From: Candidatus Saccharicenans subterraneus | GTDB lineage: Bacteria; Acidobacteriota; Aminicenantia; Aminicenantales; Saccharicenantaceae | DNA: 64,000 nt | Assembly: GCA_003426165.1 (NCBI GenBank) | Contig: QUAH01000010.1 | Coordinates: 1 to 64,000 of the forward strand | Reading direction: 5' to 3' | Shown: positions 56,722 through 64,000 of the stretch, piece by piece | Position numbering within the stretch: position 1 is the stretch's first letter | How the letters are laid out: each line of letters opens with the position of its first letter | The notes under the pieces: generated by a model | The model's input: only the letters and a program-made list of their open reading frames with translations | Database searches by the model: none | Told to the model about the DNA's origin: nothing | Program-made: the position numbers and the translations under genes

Positions 56722-58645
56722 GGTTCCGGTAGTAGTCTTTATCGGCCAGCCCAATTGCGGCAAGAGCACCCTGTTCAACGCCATTGCCGGTTTCAAGGCT
56801 CAGACTTCGAATTTTCCCGGGACCACCGTCTGTCATGCCCACAGCGAGGTGGCCTGGAAAGGCAGGGTCTATTCCATCGTTGACCTGCCGGGGACCTATT
56901 CCCTGACCCCGCAGGAACCACAGGAAAAAGTGGTCCTGACCCACATCTTCAAGGAGAAACCGGATCTTATAGTCAATGTCATCGATGCCTCGCTTCTTTG
57001 CCGCAGCCTGGAACTGACCGTTGAGTTGCTGGAGCTGGAATACCCGATGGTGGTGGTCCTCAACATGATGGACCTGGCCGAGAAAAAGGGGATGAAAATT
57101 GACCCGGCGGCCCTGGAGAAAAAACTCGGGGTGCCGGTCATCAGGACGGTGGCCACCCGCGGCCAGGGAACCAACGACCTCATGGACTGGGTGGAAAAGG
57201 TTCTGGGCGAGCAGAGGAGGCCCCGCCATCTGCGCTATTCGGGAGAAGTGGAAAACCGGATAAAGAAACTGGCCGAAATGCTGCCGGCTGATTTCCCGGT
57301 GATAGCCAATCCCCGCTTTACCGCCATCAGGGCCATCGAGGCTGAGACCCTGGCCGTCGATAAGTTCTTCCTGGAAAACAATCCAGACTTCAAGCAAGAC
57401 CTGGATCGCCTCCGCCAGGAGATTTCTGCCCTGAGAGAAGCTCCGGCCTACGAGGTCCTGGCCGCCGAGCGCCATCACCTGGCCCTGAAAATTTTTGAAG
57501 ACTGCTGCCTGGTGCGGCATGCCCGGCTGAGCGGCCTGGAAAAGCTGGACAGCTTCATCATGCACCCGGTGCTGGGGCTTTTCCTGCTCCTGCTGATTTT
57601 TGCCGGGATGTTTTACCTGATTTTCCGCGTTGGCAGCCCCCTGGAAGCCTGGCTCCTTAAGCCGTGGGAAGCCCTGCGCCTCGGGATCCAGGAACGGTAC
57701 GGGCATACCCTGCTGGCCGAGCTCCTGGTCGGCCTGGTGCAGGGAGTGGGCGGGGGAGTGGCCATCGTCTTTCCCTATTTTATTCCGCTTCTCCTGCTGA
57801 TGGGTTTCCTGGAAGATGTCGGTTACCTGGCCCGGGCCGGCTTCCTGATGGATGCTTTCATGCACCGGCTGGGGCTTCACGGAAAATCGGTGCCGCTTTT
57901 TATCCTGGGGTTCGGCTGTAACGTTCCGGCCATCATGGCCACCCGCATCCTGGAATCCAGGCGCGACCGGATCATAACCGCCCTGCTGATTCCTTTTATT
58001 CCCTGCGCCGCCCGGACCACCATCATTCTGGCCCTGGTGGCCTTCTTGCTGGGGCCCTGGTGGGCACTGGGGTTTTATTTCCTGAACCTGGTGGTGGTGG
58101 CCGTTCTGAGTTCGGTGCTGACCAGGATATTCAAGTACTCTTCGCCCGGTTTAATCCTGGAAATACCCAGCCTGAAGTGGCCGTCCCTGAAGAATATCCT
58201 CCAGAAGACCTATTTCAACTTAAAGGAGTTTATCCGTTTTGCCTGGCCGATATTAATAGCCGGCAGCCTGCTGCTGAGCCTTCTGAGCTTTGTGAATTTT
58301 GACCGGCTGGTCAACGCCGTTCTTTCTCCGTTTGTCAGCGGACTTCTGGGATTGCCGTCGAGCCTGGGGGTGACCCTGGTCTTTGGCTTCCTGCGCAAGG
58401 AGCTGTCGCTGTTGATGATGTTCCAGGCTCTGGGGGTCAGCTACCAGCAACTGCTGTCGGTGATAAGCCGGGGGCAGTTGCTAACCTTTGTCACCTTCGT
58501 CAACTTTTTCATACCCTGTCTGTCAACCCTGGCCATTCTCTGGAAGGAGCTGGGGCGCAGGATTGCCCTGGTTTCGGTACTCCTGAACTTGAGCGTGGCC
58601 GTCCTGGTGAGCTGGCTGGTCCGCCTGGCCTTTGCTCTCTTTTAA
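56711..58645 (+). CDS. feoB: Ferrous iron transporter B
   Basis: 645 residues from ATG 56711. The N-terminal G-domain has G1 GQPNCGKS (12-19), G3 DLPGTYSL and G4 NMMD. The C-terminal membrane part has the two gating modules with GFGCNVPAIMATRILESRRDRIITALLIPFIPCAARTTII, and a second NFFIPCLSTLAILWKE segment; both Cys-bearing loops are intact. It imports Fe(II) under low oxygen. No FeoC is seen. Confidence 0.95.
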   Translation: MNDRVPVVVFIGQPNCGKSTLFNAIAGFKAQTSNFPGTTVCHAHSEVAWKGRVYSIVDLPGTYSLTPQEPQEKVVLTHIFKEKPDLIVNVIDASLLCRSLELTVELLELEYPMVVVLNMMDLAEKKGMKIDPAALEKKLGVPVIRTVATRGQGTNDLMDWVEKVLGEQRRPRHLRYSGEVENRIKKLAEMLPADFPVIANPRFTAIRAIEAETLAVDKFFLENNPDFKQDLDRLRQEISALREAPAYEVLAAERHHLALKIFEDCCLVRHARLSGLEKLDSFIMHPVLGLFLLLLIFAGMFYLIFRVGSPLEAWLLKPWEALRLGIQERYGHTLLAELLVGLVQGVGGGVAIVFPYFIPLLLLMGFLEDVGYLARAGFLMDAFMHRLGLHGKSVPLFILGFGCNVPAIMATRILESRRDRIITALLIPFIPCAARTTIILALVAFLLGPWWALGFYFLNLVVVAVLSSVLTRIFKYSSPGLILEIPSLKWPSLKNILQKTYFNLKEFIRFAWPILIAGSLLLSLLSFVNFDRLVNAVLSPFVSGLLGLPSSLGVTLVFGFLRKELSLLMMFQALGVSYQQLLSVISRGQLLTFVTFVNFFIPCLSTLAILWKELGRRIALVSVLLNLSVAVLVSWLVRLAFALF

Positions 58646-59058
58646 GCCGAGAAGGCAAAGCTAACTGAACAGGGCGGAAGACGGCCCATATTTTATGCTT
58701 CCTTTCTTTTCTTCTAAGGAAAAACAAGCCTGATTAATCTTGATAATCCCGGCGAATTCGGGACTTAACATGAAGCGTGGTCCTGAGGGCATCATTTTAA
58801 GGAGCAGAGGTGCCGGCCAGCAGGGTTTTCGGTTGGCGTCAATAAACAGGATATATGAATGGTCGTTCATATATTTTCGGAAGACAGCTTGGAAACAATC
58901 ATTCCTTTTTAATTTAGTTCCCTCATCTGGCTAATCTTCTCCGCCTATTTCATAGGGTTGGAATGATCTGATCATTAGGGAATACTGAATTGAATGGGCA
59001 GCTCAATATGTTTGCCAGTGCGAGATTATGACGGTGGAAGGCTGAGGGGTTGGCCGGG
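58646..59058. other. Convergent gene-free region between feoB and uvrC
   Basis: 413 bases without a convincing gene; open frames here lack ribosome sites and family features. It contains palindrome 4 (58851-58874), and no T-run terminator is clear. Confidence 0.5.
58851..58874. promoter_or_regulatory. Palindromic operator-like site 4 (convergent intergenic)
   Basis: ATATATGAA (58851-58859) and TTCATATAT (58866-58874), spacer TGGTCG: a perfect 9-base inverted repeat, same architecture as sites 1-3. It is over 200 bases from the ends of feoB and uvrC and has no evident downstream gene. A 69-codon frame starts in it on the minus strand but lacks a ribosome site. Confidence 0.55.
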
Positions 59059-60831
59059 TTAGGATAGCCTGTCCTTGACTGTCGCCGCCAGCCTTGGTCC
59101 CAGGACCCGGGCCAGTTCTTCGACCGGGGCGGATCTTATGGCAGCCACGTTACCGAACACCTGGAGAAGTCTCTTTTTCCGGGCCGGGCCGAGGCCGGGA
59201 ATGCCATCCAGCGCGGAAGTCAGGCTCCTTTTCTGGCGGCGCCGGCGGTGGAAACTTATGGCGAAGCGATGGGCTTCATCCCGGATGTGCTGGAGGAGTT
59301 TCAGGACGGGGGAAGTCGGGTCCAGGCGAAGTCCTTCGGGGTGAGCCTCGGAAAAAATTATTTCTTCTTTCTTGGCCAGGGAACAAACCGGGACCTGACC
59401 CAGGTTTAAGGACTCCAGCACCTGCCGGGCCAGGTTAAGCTGGCCCTTTCCGCCGTCAACGAAGACCAGGTCGGGCAGCGGGCCTTTTTCGGCCAGCAAC
59501 CGGCGAAGTCGGCGCTCGATGACTTCCCTGAGGGAAGCGTAATCGTCGGGGCCGGAAACAGTCCGAATTTTGTACTTCCTGTATTCAGACCTGGCCGGCT
59601 GGCCGTCGATAAAGACCACCAGGGAACCAACGGGCTCGGTCCCGGTCGTGGTGGAGATATCAAAACCCTCGACGCGCCGGGGGAGGTGGGGAAGGGCCAG
59701 CCGGGCCTGCAGTTCGGCCAGGGGCCCCGAAGGTTCTTCTTTCTCCAGCAGCAGGGCGGCATTCTGTCCGGCCAGCTCTAGCAGGACTTTTCTTTTCTTG
59801 CTTTCGGGATAGAGCCACCTGACATTTTGTTTGCGGGTTGCAAGTTCAGTGACCATTTCAGCCAGGGCCTCTGCTGGTAACTTAAAGGGTAAGAGAATCG
59901 ATTCCGGCGGCTCCTGGGCCGAGTAAAATTGCCTTAAAGCCCTGGCCAGGACTCTTTCGTCGGTTTCTCCTTCGTTCAATTCCAGCAGCCGGCCGGAAGA
60001 CGACCTGATGCGGCCGTCGCGCATGTGGAAAATCAAGACCCCGGCCTTATCCTGGCTGCGGCTGAAACCAACGATGTCCAGGTTTTCCTTTTCGGTGGAA
60101 ATAACGCGCTGGGTTTCCTTCAGGTTTTCCAGGGCTTTCAGGGCATCGCGCCAGCGGGCGGCTTCTTCGAACCTGAGCTCCGAGGAAGCTCTTTCCATTT
60201 TTTCCTGCAGCTGGCGGTGGAGCTCCAACCTTTTCCCCTCCAGCAGGAGCAGGGCCCGGCTCAAGTTTTCCCGGTAATCGTCGGGGTTGATCAGGCCAAC
60301 GCAGGGTCCGCTGCACATCTTGAGGTCGTATTCCAGGCAGGGACGCCGGCGGTTCCTGAAGACGGTATTTTCGCAGGTGCGGAGACCGAAGACTCTGGCC
60401 ATGAAGGAAATCAGCTTCCTGGCTTCATCGGCCGGGCTGAACGGCCCGAAGTACCTGGCCCCGTCGTCTTCCACCCGGCGGCATAAGTAGACACCGGGGA
60501 ACTGTTCGTTGAGGGTTACCTTGATGAAGGGAAAGCTCTTGTCGTCCTTCAGGCGCAGGTTAAACCGCGGCTGGTAGAACTGGATGTAGTTGTTCTCGAT
60601 GAAGCTGGCCTCTTTTTCAGAACTGACCAGCAGGTAATCTATGTCGGCAGTTTCGCTGAGAATGTTCTGCACCTTGAGGTCGGGCGAGGGAAGAAAGTAA
60701 CTCCTGACCCGGTCCCGCAGCGACCGGGCCTTGCCGATGTAGATGACCTCGCCCCGGTCGTTCTTAAAGAAGTAAATTCCGGGACGGGCCGGGAATTTCT
60801 TTATTTTCTGCCTGAGCTGTTCGATTTTCAT
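59059..60831 (-). CDS. uvrC: Excinuclease ABC subunit C
   Basis: 590 residues. The GIY-YIG nuclease opens with PGIYFFKNDRGEVIYIGKARSLRDRVRSYF. A UvrB-contact UVR motif is near RFEEAARWRDALKALENL. The RNase H-like second nuclease has VEGFDISTTTG and FVDGGKGQLNLA, with HhH motifs at the end (SALDGIPGLGPARKKRLLQVFG). It makes both cuts around DNA lesions. It lies downstream of uvrB. Confidence 0.95.
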   Translation of the reverse strand: MKIEQLRQKIKKFPARPGIYFFKNDRGEVIYIGKARSLRDRVRSYFLPSPDLKVQNILSETADIDYLLVSSEKEASFIENNYIQFYQPRFNLRLKDDKSFPFIKVTLNEQFPGVYLCRRVEDDGARYFGPFSPADEARKLISFMARVFGLRTCENTVFRNRRRPCLEYDLKMCSGPCVGLINPDDYRENLSRALLLLEGKRLELHRQLQEKMERASSELRFEEAARWRDALKALENLKETQRVISTEKENLDIVGFSRSQDKAGVLIFHMRDGRIRSSSGRLLELNEGETDERVLARALRQFYSAQEPPESILLPFKLPAEALAEMVTELATRKQNVRWLYPESKKRKVLLELAGQNAALLLEKEEPSGPLAELQARLALPHLPRRVEGFDISTTTGTEPVGSLVVFIDGQPARSEYRKYKIRTVSGPDDYASLREVIERRLRRLLAEKGPLPDLVFVDGGKGQLNLARQVLESLNLGQVPVCSLAKKEEIIFSEAHPEGLRLDPTSPVLKLLQHIRDEAHRFAISFHRRRRQKRSLTSALDGIPGLGPARKKRLLQVFGNVAAIRSAPVEELARVLGPRLAATVKDRLS

Positions 60832-60952
60832 TTATGGCTACGCTCCGGGTTGTGCCCCGTTTTTAACAGCGCCTGTCCGGCCGGACTATAAATATCATCC
60901 CGAGCAGGTCTGACTCCAAACCTAAATATCGAATTTATGGACATCTTCAGTT

Positions 60953-62947
60953 TTACCCCATCAACTCCAGCTCGCGCTTTTTAAGCCGGTTGAGCTCGTC
61001 CCGGTATTGAGCCGCTTTCTCAAATTCCAGGTTGCGGGCCGCTTCCTTCATCAGTTTTTCCAGCTCTTCCATCCGCTTCTGGCGTTTTTCAGGAGACAGG
61101 AAAATCTCCTTCTCCTCGGCCACCCGGGTGAAATCCACGTAATCCCGCTCGTAGACGCTGGCCAGGACTTCGTCAATGTTTTTCCGGATGGACTGGGGAG
61201 TTATCCCGTTCTGTTCATTGTACTGCTGCTGCAGCCGGCGCCGGCGGTTGGTCTCCTCGATGGCCTTTTTCATGGAGTCGGTGATACTCTCGGCGTACAT
61301 GATCACCTTTCCGGCCACGTTCCGGGCCGCCCTTCCAAAGGTCTGGATCAGGCTGGAAGTGGAACGCAGGAAGCCTTCCTTGTCGGCATCTAAAATGGCC
61401 ACCAGCGAGACCTCCGGCAGGTCCAGTCCCTCGCGCAGCAGGTTGATGCCCACCAGGGCATCGAATTTTCCCTTTCTCAGGTCGCGCAGGATTTTGACCC
61501 TTTCCAGGGTTTCTATGTCAGAGTGCAGGTAGCGGACTTTAAGACCAAGCTCGTGGTAATACCGTGTCAGGTCCTCGGCCATTTTCTTGGTCAGGGTGGT
61601 GACCAGGGTGCGTTCGTTGCGCCGGGCCCTGTCCTGGATTTCCTTCATCAGGTCGTCGACCTGTCCCCGGACCGGCCGGACCTCGACTTCCGGGTCAACC
61701 AGCCCGGTGGGCCTGATAATCTGCTCTACCACTCGGCCCTCAGCCTTTTTCATTTCATAAGGGCCGGGCGTGGCCGAAACGTAGATGACCTGTCCGACCC
61801 TGTCTTCAAATTCCCGGAAATTAAGCGGGCGGTTGTCCAGGGCCGAGGGCAGGCGAAAACCGTGTTCGATCAGGGTCAGCTTGCGTGAGCGGTCGCCGTG
61901 ATACATGCCGCCGATCTGGGGAACGGCCACGTGCGATTCATCGATGATCACCAGGAAGTCGTGGGGAAAGTAATCGAGCAGGGTGTAGGGGGGCTGTCCC
62001 GGTTTCCGCCGGCTCAGGTAAAGAGAATAATTCTCGATTCCCGGGCAATAGCCGAATTCACGCAGAAGCTCCAGGTCATAGAGCGTCCGTTCTTCTATTC
62101 GCTGGGCTTCTATAAACTTGCCCTGGCCGTTAAAAAATTCCACCTGCTTCTTGAGTTCCTGTTCTATGCCGGCGATGGCCTCTTCCAGGATGTCCCGGGG
62201 CGTGGAGAAAAAGGTCCGCGGGTAGATGACCACCCGCTCCAGCCGCTGGTGTTTCTGGCCCAGGAGGGGGTCAAGAACGGCTATTTCCCGCAGCCGGCCG
62301 TCTTCGAGCTCCAGCCGGTAGCAGAAATCTTCGTACGATGGGAAAACATCAACTATGTCACCACGGACGCGGAAGCTGCCGCGCCTGAGGTCGTCATCGG
62401 AACGTTCATACTGGATGCCAACCAGCCGGTCGAGCAGCTGGCGCCTGGTCAGGGCCTGCCCGATTTCCAGCGGAAAGCTCTGCGAATAATAGGTCTCCGG
62501 TGCGCCTATTCCGTAGATGCAGGAAACAGAAGCCACGATGATCACGTCGCGCCGGGAGAACAGGGCATTGGTGGCGGCCAGGCGCAACCGGTCGATTTCC
62601 TCGTTGATGGTGGCTTCCTTGGCGATGTAAGTGTTGGTGGCCGGGATGTAAGCTTCCGGCTGGTAATAGTCGTAATAGCTGACAAAGTATTCAACGGCGT
62701 TGTCGGGAAAGAATCGCCGGAATTCCTGGTAGAGCTGGGCGGCCAGGGTCTTGTTGGGGCTGATTACCAGCACCGGCCGGTTGACCCTGGCTATCAGGTT
62801 GGCCATGGTGAAGGTCTTGCCCGAACCGGTCACCCCCAGCAGGACCTGGTGGCGCTTTCCGGCCAGGACGCCCTCGGTCAGCTGCTCGATGGCCCGGACC
62901 TGGTCGCCCCGCGGTTCGAACTCAGAATGAAGCCTGAACTTTCCCAT
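60953..62947 (-). CDS. uvrB: Excinuclease ABC subunit B
   Basis: About 664 residues from ATG 62947 (a GTG at 62953 is possible). Walker [15 protein letters not shown], the beta-hairpin segment [12 protein letters not shown], the DEAD-box-like VIIDESHV and motif [11 protein letters not shown] are intact; a C-terminal UVR motif ([24 protein letters not shown]) binds UvrC. It verifies damage after UvrA. Confidence 0.96.
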   Translation of the reverse strand: MGKFRLHSEFEPRGDQVRAIEQLTEGVLAGKRHQVLLGVTGSGKTFTMANLIARVNRPVLVISPNKTLAAQLYQEFRRFFPDNAVEYFVSYYDYYQPEAYIPATNTYIAKEATINEEIDRLRLAATNALFSRRDVIIVASVSCIYGIGAPETYYSQSFPLEIGQALTRRQLLDRLVGIQYERSDDDLRRGSFRVRGDIVDVFPSYEDFCYRLELEDGRLREIAVLDPLLGQKHQRLERVVIYPRTFFSTPRDILEEAIAGIEQELKKQVEFFNGQGKFIEAQRIEERTLYDLELLREFGYCPGIENYSLYLSRRKPGQPPYTLLDYFPHDFLVIIDESHVAVPQIGGMYHGDRSRKLTLIEHGFRLPSALDNRPLNFREFEDRVGQVIYVSATPGPYEMKKAEGRVVEQIIRPTGLVDPEVEVRPVRGQVDDLMKEIQDRARRNERTLVTTLTKKMAEDLTRYYHELGLKVRYLHSDIETLERVKILRDLRKGKFDALVGINLLREGLDLPEVSLVAILDADKEGFLRSTSSLIQTFGRAARNVAGKVIMYAESITDSMKKAIEETNRRRRLQQQYNEQNGITPQSIRKNIDEVLASVYERDYVDFTRVAEEKEIFLSPEKRQKRMEELEKLMKEAARNLEFEKAAQYRDELNRLKKRELELMG

Positions 62948-62953
62948 GGTCAC

Positions 62954-63258
62954 CCTGTCAGTGATGTCCGGCCAGGTATTGCCATTTTAAGAAGTTGATT
63001 GAGGCAATAATATCAGGAATCGGGCCTGATCTCATAATATTATATCAGATACCGGTCCCAGGTTAATCAGCTTGGGCGATATTCAGCGGCTCTGGGAGTT
63101 TTTTGAAAGCCGGACGGGGTATGGCTCATCATTACAGCTTTGCCGTCGAGTGCTATTAGCTTATTGGCGGACCGAACTCGAGTGTGAGCCAGCGAGATTT
63201 GGGTTCTTGACGCTATTTTTCGCGTGCCTATAGCCGGGGAACGTTCAGGCAAGGTCGG
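62954..63258. other. Gene-free region between uvrB and the bactofilin gene
   Basis: 305 bases, no convincing gene. A 6-base inverted repeat ATCAGG...CCTGAT (about 63011-63030) is followed by an A+T-rich stretch that could hold the uvrB -10. A 61-codon frame at 63067-63252 has no ribosome site and no family look. Confidence 0.4.
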
Positions 63259-63633
63259 TCAGGGCTGGTAATCCTTACTGATCTTGATGGTGCCTTTGAA
63301 CTTGGCCCCGTTCTGGACTGAAATCTTGCAGGCCACAATATCTCCGGTAAAGCGGCCGGTATCGCTGATGACCACCCTTTCAGCCCGGACCTTGCCTTCG
63401 AGCTGGCCATAGAGAAAGAGATTCTTGGCCCTGACCTGTTCAGACTTGACGCTGGCCGTCTTGCCGATGGTTAAATCATGCAGGGCCAGGTCGATCGGGC
63501 CGCTGAAGGTGCCCTGAATTTCCAGGTCCTCGTGACCGTTGAGTTTGCCTTCCAGAGTTACCGTCTGGCCGAGCCGGCTGACGACCCGGGTCAGTCCGGC
63601 TTCCTGGTTGATTTTTTTATCATCCGGGCTCAT
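63259..63633 (-). CDS. Bactofilin
   Basis: 124 residues: a short polar leader, then a right-handed beta-helix core with regularly spaced glycines (LEGKLNGHEDLEIQGTFSGPID, GRFTGDIVACKISVQNGAKFKGTI). This is the DUF583 bactofilin fold, a polymer-forming cytoskeletal protein that shapes cells or anchors envelope enzymes. No M23 peptidase gene is adjacent, although that pairing is common. The ATG follows GAGAG. Confidence 0.88.
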   Translation of the reverse strand: MSPDDKKINQEAGLTRVVSRLGQTVTLEGKLNGHEDLEIQGTFSGPIDLALHDLTIGKTASVKSEQVRAKNLFLYGQLEGKVRAERVVISDTGRFTGDIVACKISVQNGAKFKGTIKISKDYQP

Positions 63634-63803
63634 CTCTCACGCTCTCTCCGTTTTCATCAATTATATTTTATTCCGGGCCTCAGTCAACAAAAATTAAGCT
63701 CCGGCTGCTGCTTTCCATTGACAGACAGAGGCTATTTGATAAAATTCAGGTAGATTGATAGTCTATCAATCTGCAGGAAGAGTTGGTAGCTCTCTTGAAG
63801 CGA

Positions 63804-63875
63804 GCGGGCATAACTCAACGGTAGAGTGCGAGCTTCCCAAGCTCGGAGTTGCGGGTTCGAATCCCGTTGCCCGCT
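63804..63875 (+). tRNA. tRNA-Gly (anticodon CCC)
   Basis: Acceptor GCGGGCA pairs with TGCCCGC; D-loop, anticodon stem CGAGC/GCTCG with loop TTCCCAA (anticodon CCC), and T-arm GCGGG-TTCGAAT-CCCGT are all present. Discriminator base is T; no CCA is encoded. It reads GGG codons. Confidence 0.95.
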
Positions 63876-63913
63876 CTTTTTTATTTTTGCCTCAACGAGT
63901 TGAGGGTTAGCCG

Positions 63914-64000
63914 ATGACCGACTGGGAATTGATTTACGACCGCGAGCCTCTCCCGGGCTCCTGGAACATGGCCGTTGACGAATACCTTTTCCTCCTGGCT
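63914..64000 (+). CDS. Lipoate--protein ligase-like protein (5' end only)
   Basis: The last 87 bases encode WELIYDREPLPGSWNMAVDEYLF, the opening of the biotin/lipoate A/B ligase family (typically WxLIxxxPxxGxxNMAxDE). TGAGGGTT precedes the ATG, and the gene runs out of the window. Ligase versus transferase cannot be decided from 29 residues. Confidence 0.7.
   Translation, partial: MTDWELIYDREPLPGSWNMAVDEYLFLLA

Noticed and set aside
58661-58870. 69-codon minus-strand frame starting within palindrome 4
   Set aside because: The ATG comes from the palindrome itself; there is no ribosome site and no recognisable protein pattern.
63067-63252. 61-codon minus-strand frame between uvrB and bactofilin
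   Set aside because: No ribosome site, no family pattern and unusual composition.

Overview
The window looks like a chromosomal segment of an anaerobic, Gram-negative-type bacterium. It carries outer-membrane and lipoprotein-type genes, an S46 dipeptidyl-peptidase, bactofilin, LapA, a tungsten aldehyde:ferredoxin oxidoreductase and FeoAB ferrous iron uptake. The mixture (DUF6599 and DUF362 proteins, S46 peptidase, W-enzyme, moderately GC-rich DNA with many GGCC/CCGG words) is what I would expect from the Acidobacteriota/Aminicenantes side of the tree. That assignment is inference from gene content, not a search.

Layout. 1-151: the end of an insertion-sequence transposase and its repeated terminus. 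399-10063: five consecutive genes for exported proteins of one unrecognised, divergently duplicated family; one member has gained TPRs and a Gln/Thr/Ala-rich linker. 10313-18190: a beta-lactamase-fold lipoprotein, a DUF456 membrane protein, DUF362 and DUF6599 proteins, a CxCR/ferredoxin protein, a BON-LysM protein, DUF4126, GlsB and a DUF481 beta-barrel. 18388-27229: a tungsten/molybdenum pterin cofactor locus. A Moco-type riboswitch with a terminator precedes tupABC, then moeA, moaA, moaC, a MOSC protein, mogA, mobB and a thiF-like E1 gene. 27472: ppnP.

27856-37407 is an A+T-rich RHS island: a 2180-residue RHS protein with a C-terminal HExxH toxin-like module, a putative membrane immunity gene, an orphan RHS core/C-terminus cassette with an HELYGHA module, a second putative immunity gene, and a fragment of a third cassette. 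37415-41424: an aldehyde dehydrogenase, a MoaD/ThiS-like protein and the W-dependent aldehyde oxidoreductase. These fit functionally with the 18-27 kb cofactor locus, so the RHS island appears to sit inside a W-metabolism neighbourhood.

41583-50666: pspC, a deoxynucleoside kinase-like gene with an abnormal P-loop, panB-panC-panD, guaB, secA, an APC permease and a LapA-like protein. 50954-58645: lactate permease, a CDP-alcohol phosphotransferase-like protein, YjbQ, S46 peptidase and feoAB. 59059-63633: uvrC, uvrB and bactofilin. The window ends with tRNA-Gly(CCC) and the start of a lipoate-ligase-like gene.

The most interesting unexplained signals are: the five-gene exported family; a near-perfect palindrome (ATATATGAA-N6-TTCATATAT) at four separate places, three of them at gene starts including moaA and the aldehyde dehydrogenase; a tetranucleotide repeat inside the signal-peptide codons of the RHS gene that could switch it on and off; and the stacked RHS C-terminal cassettes.
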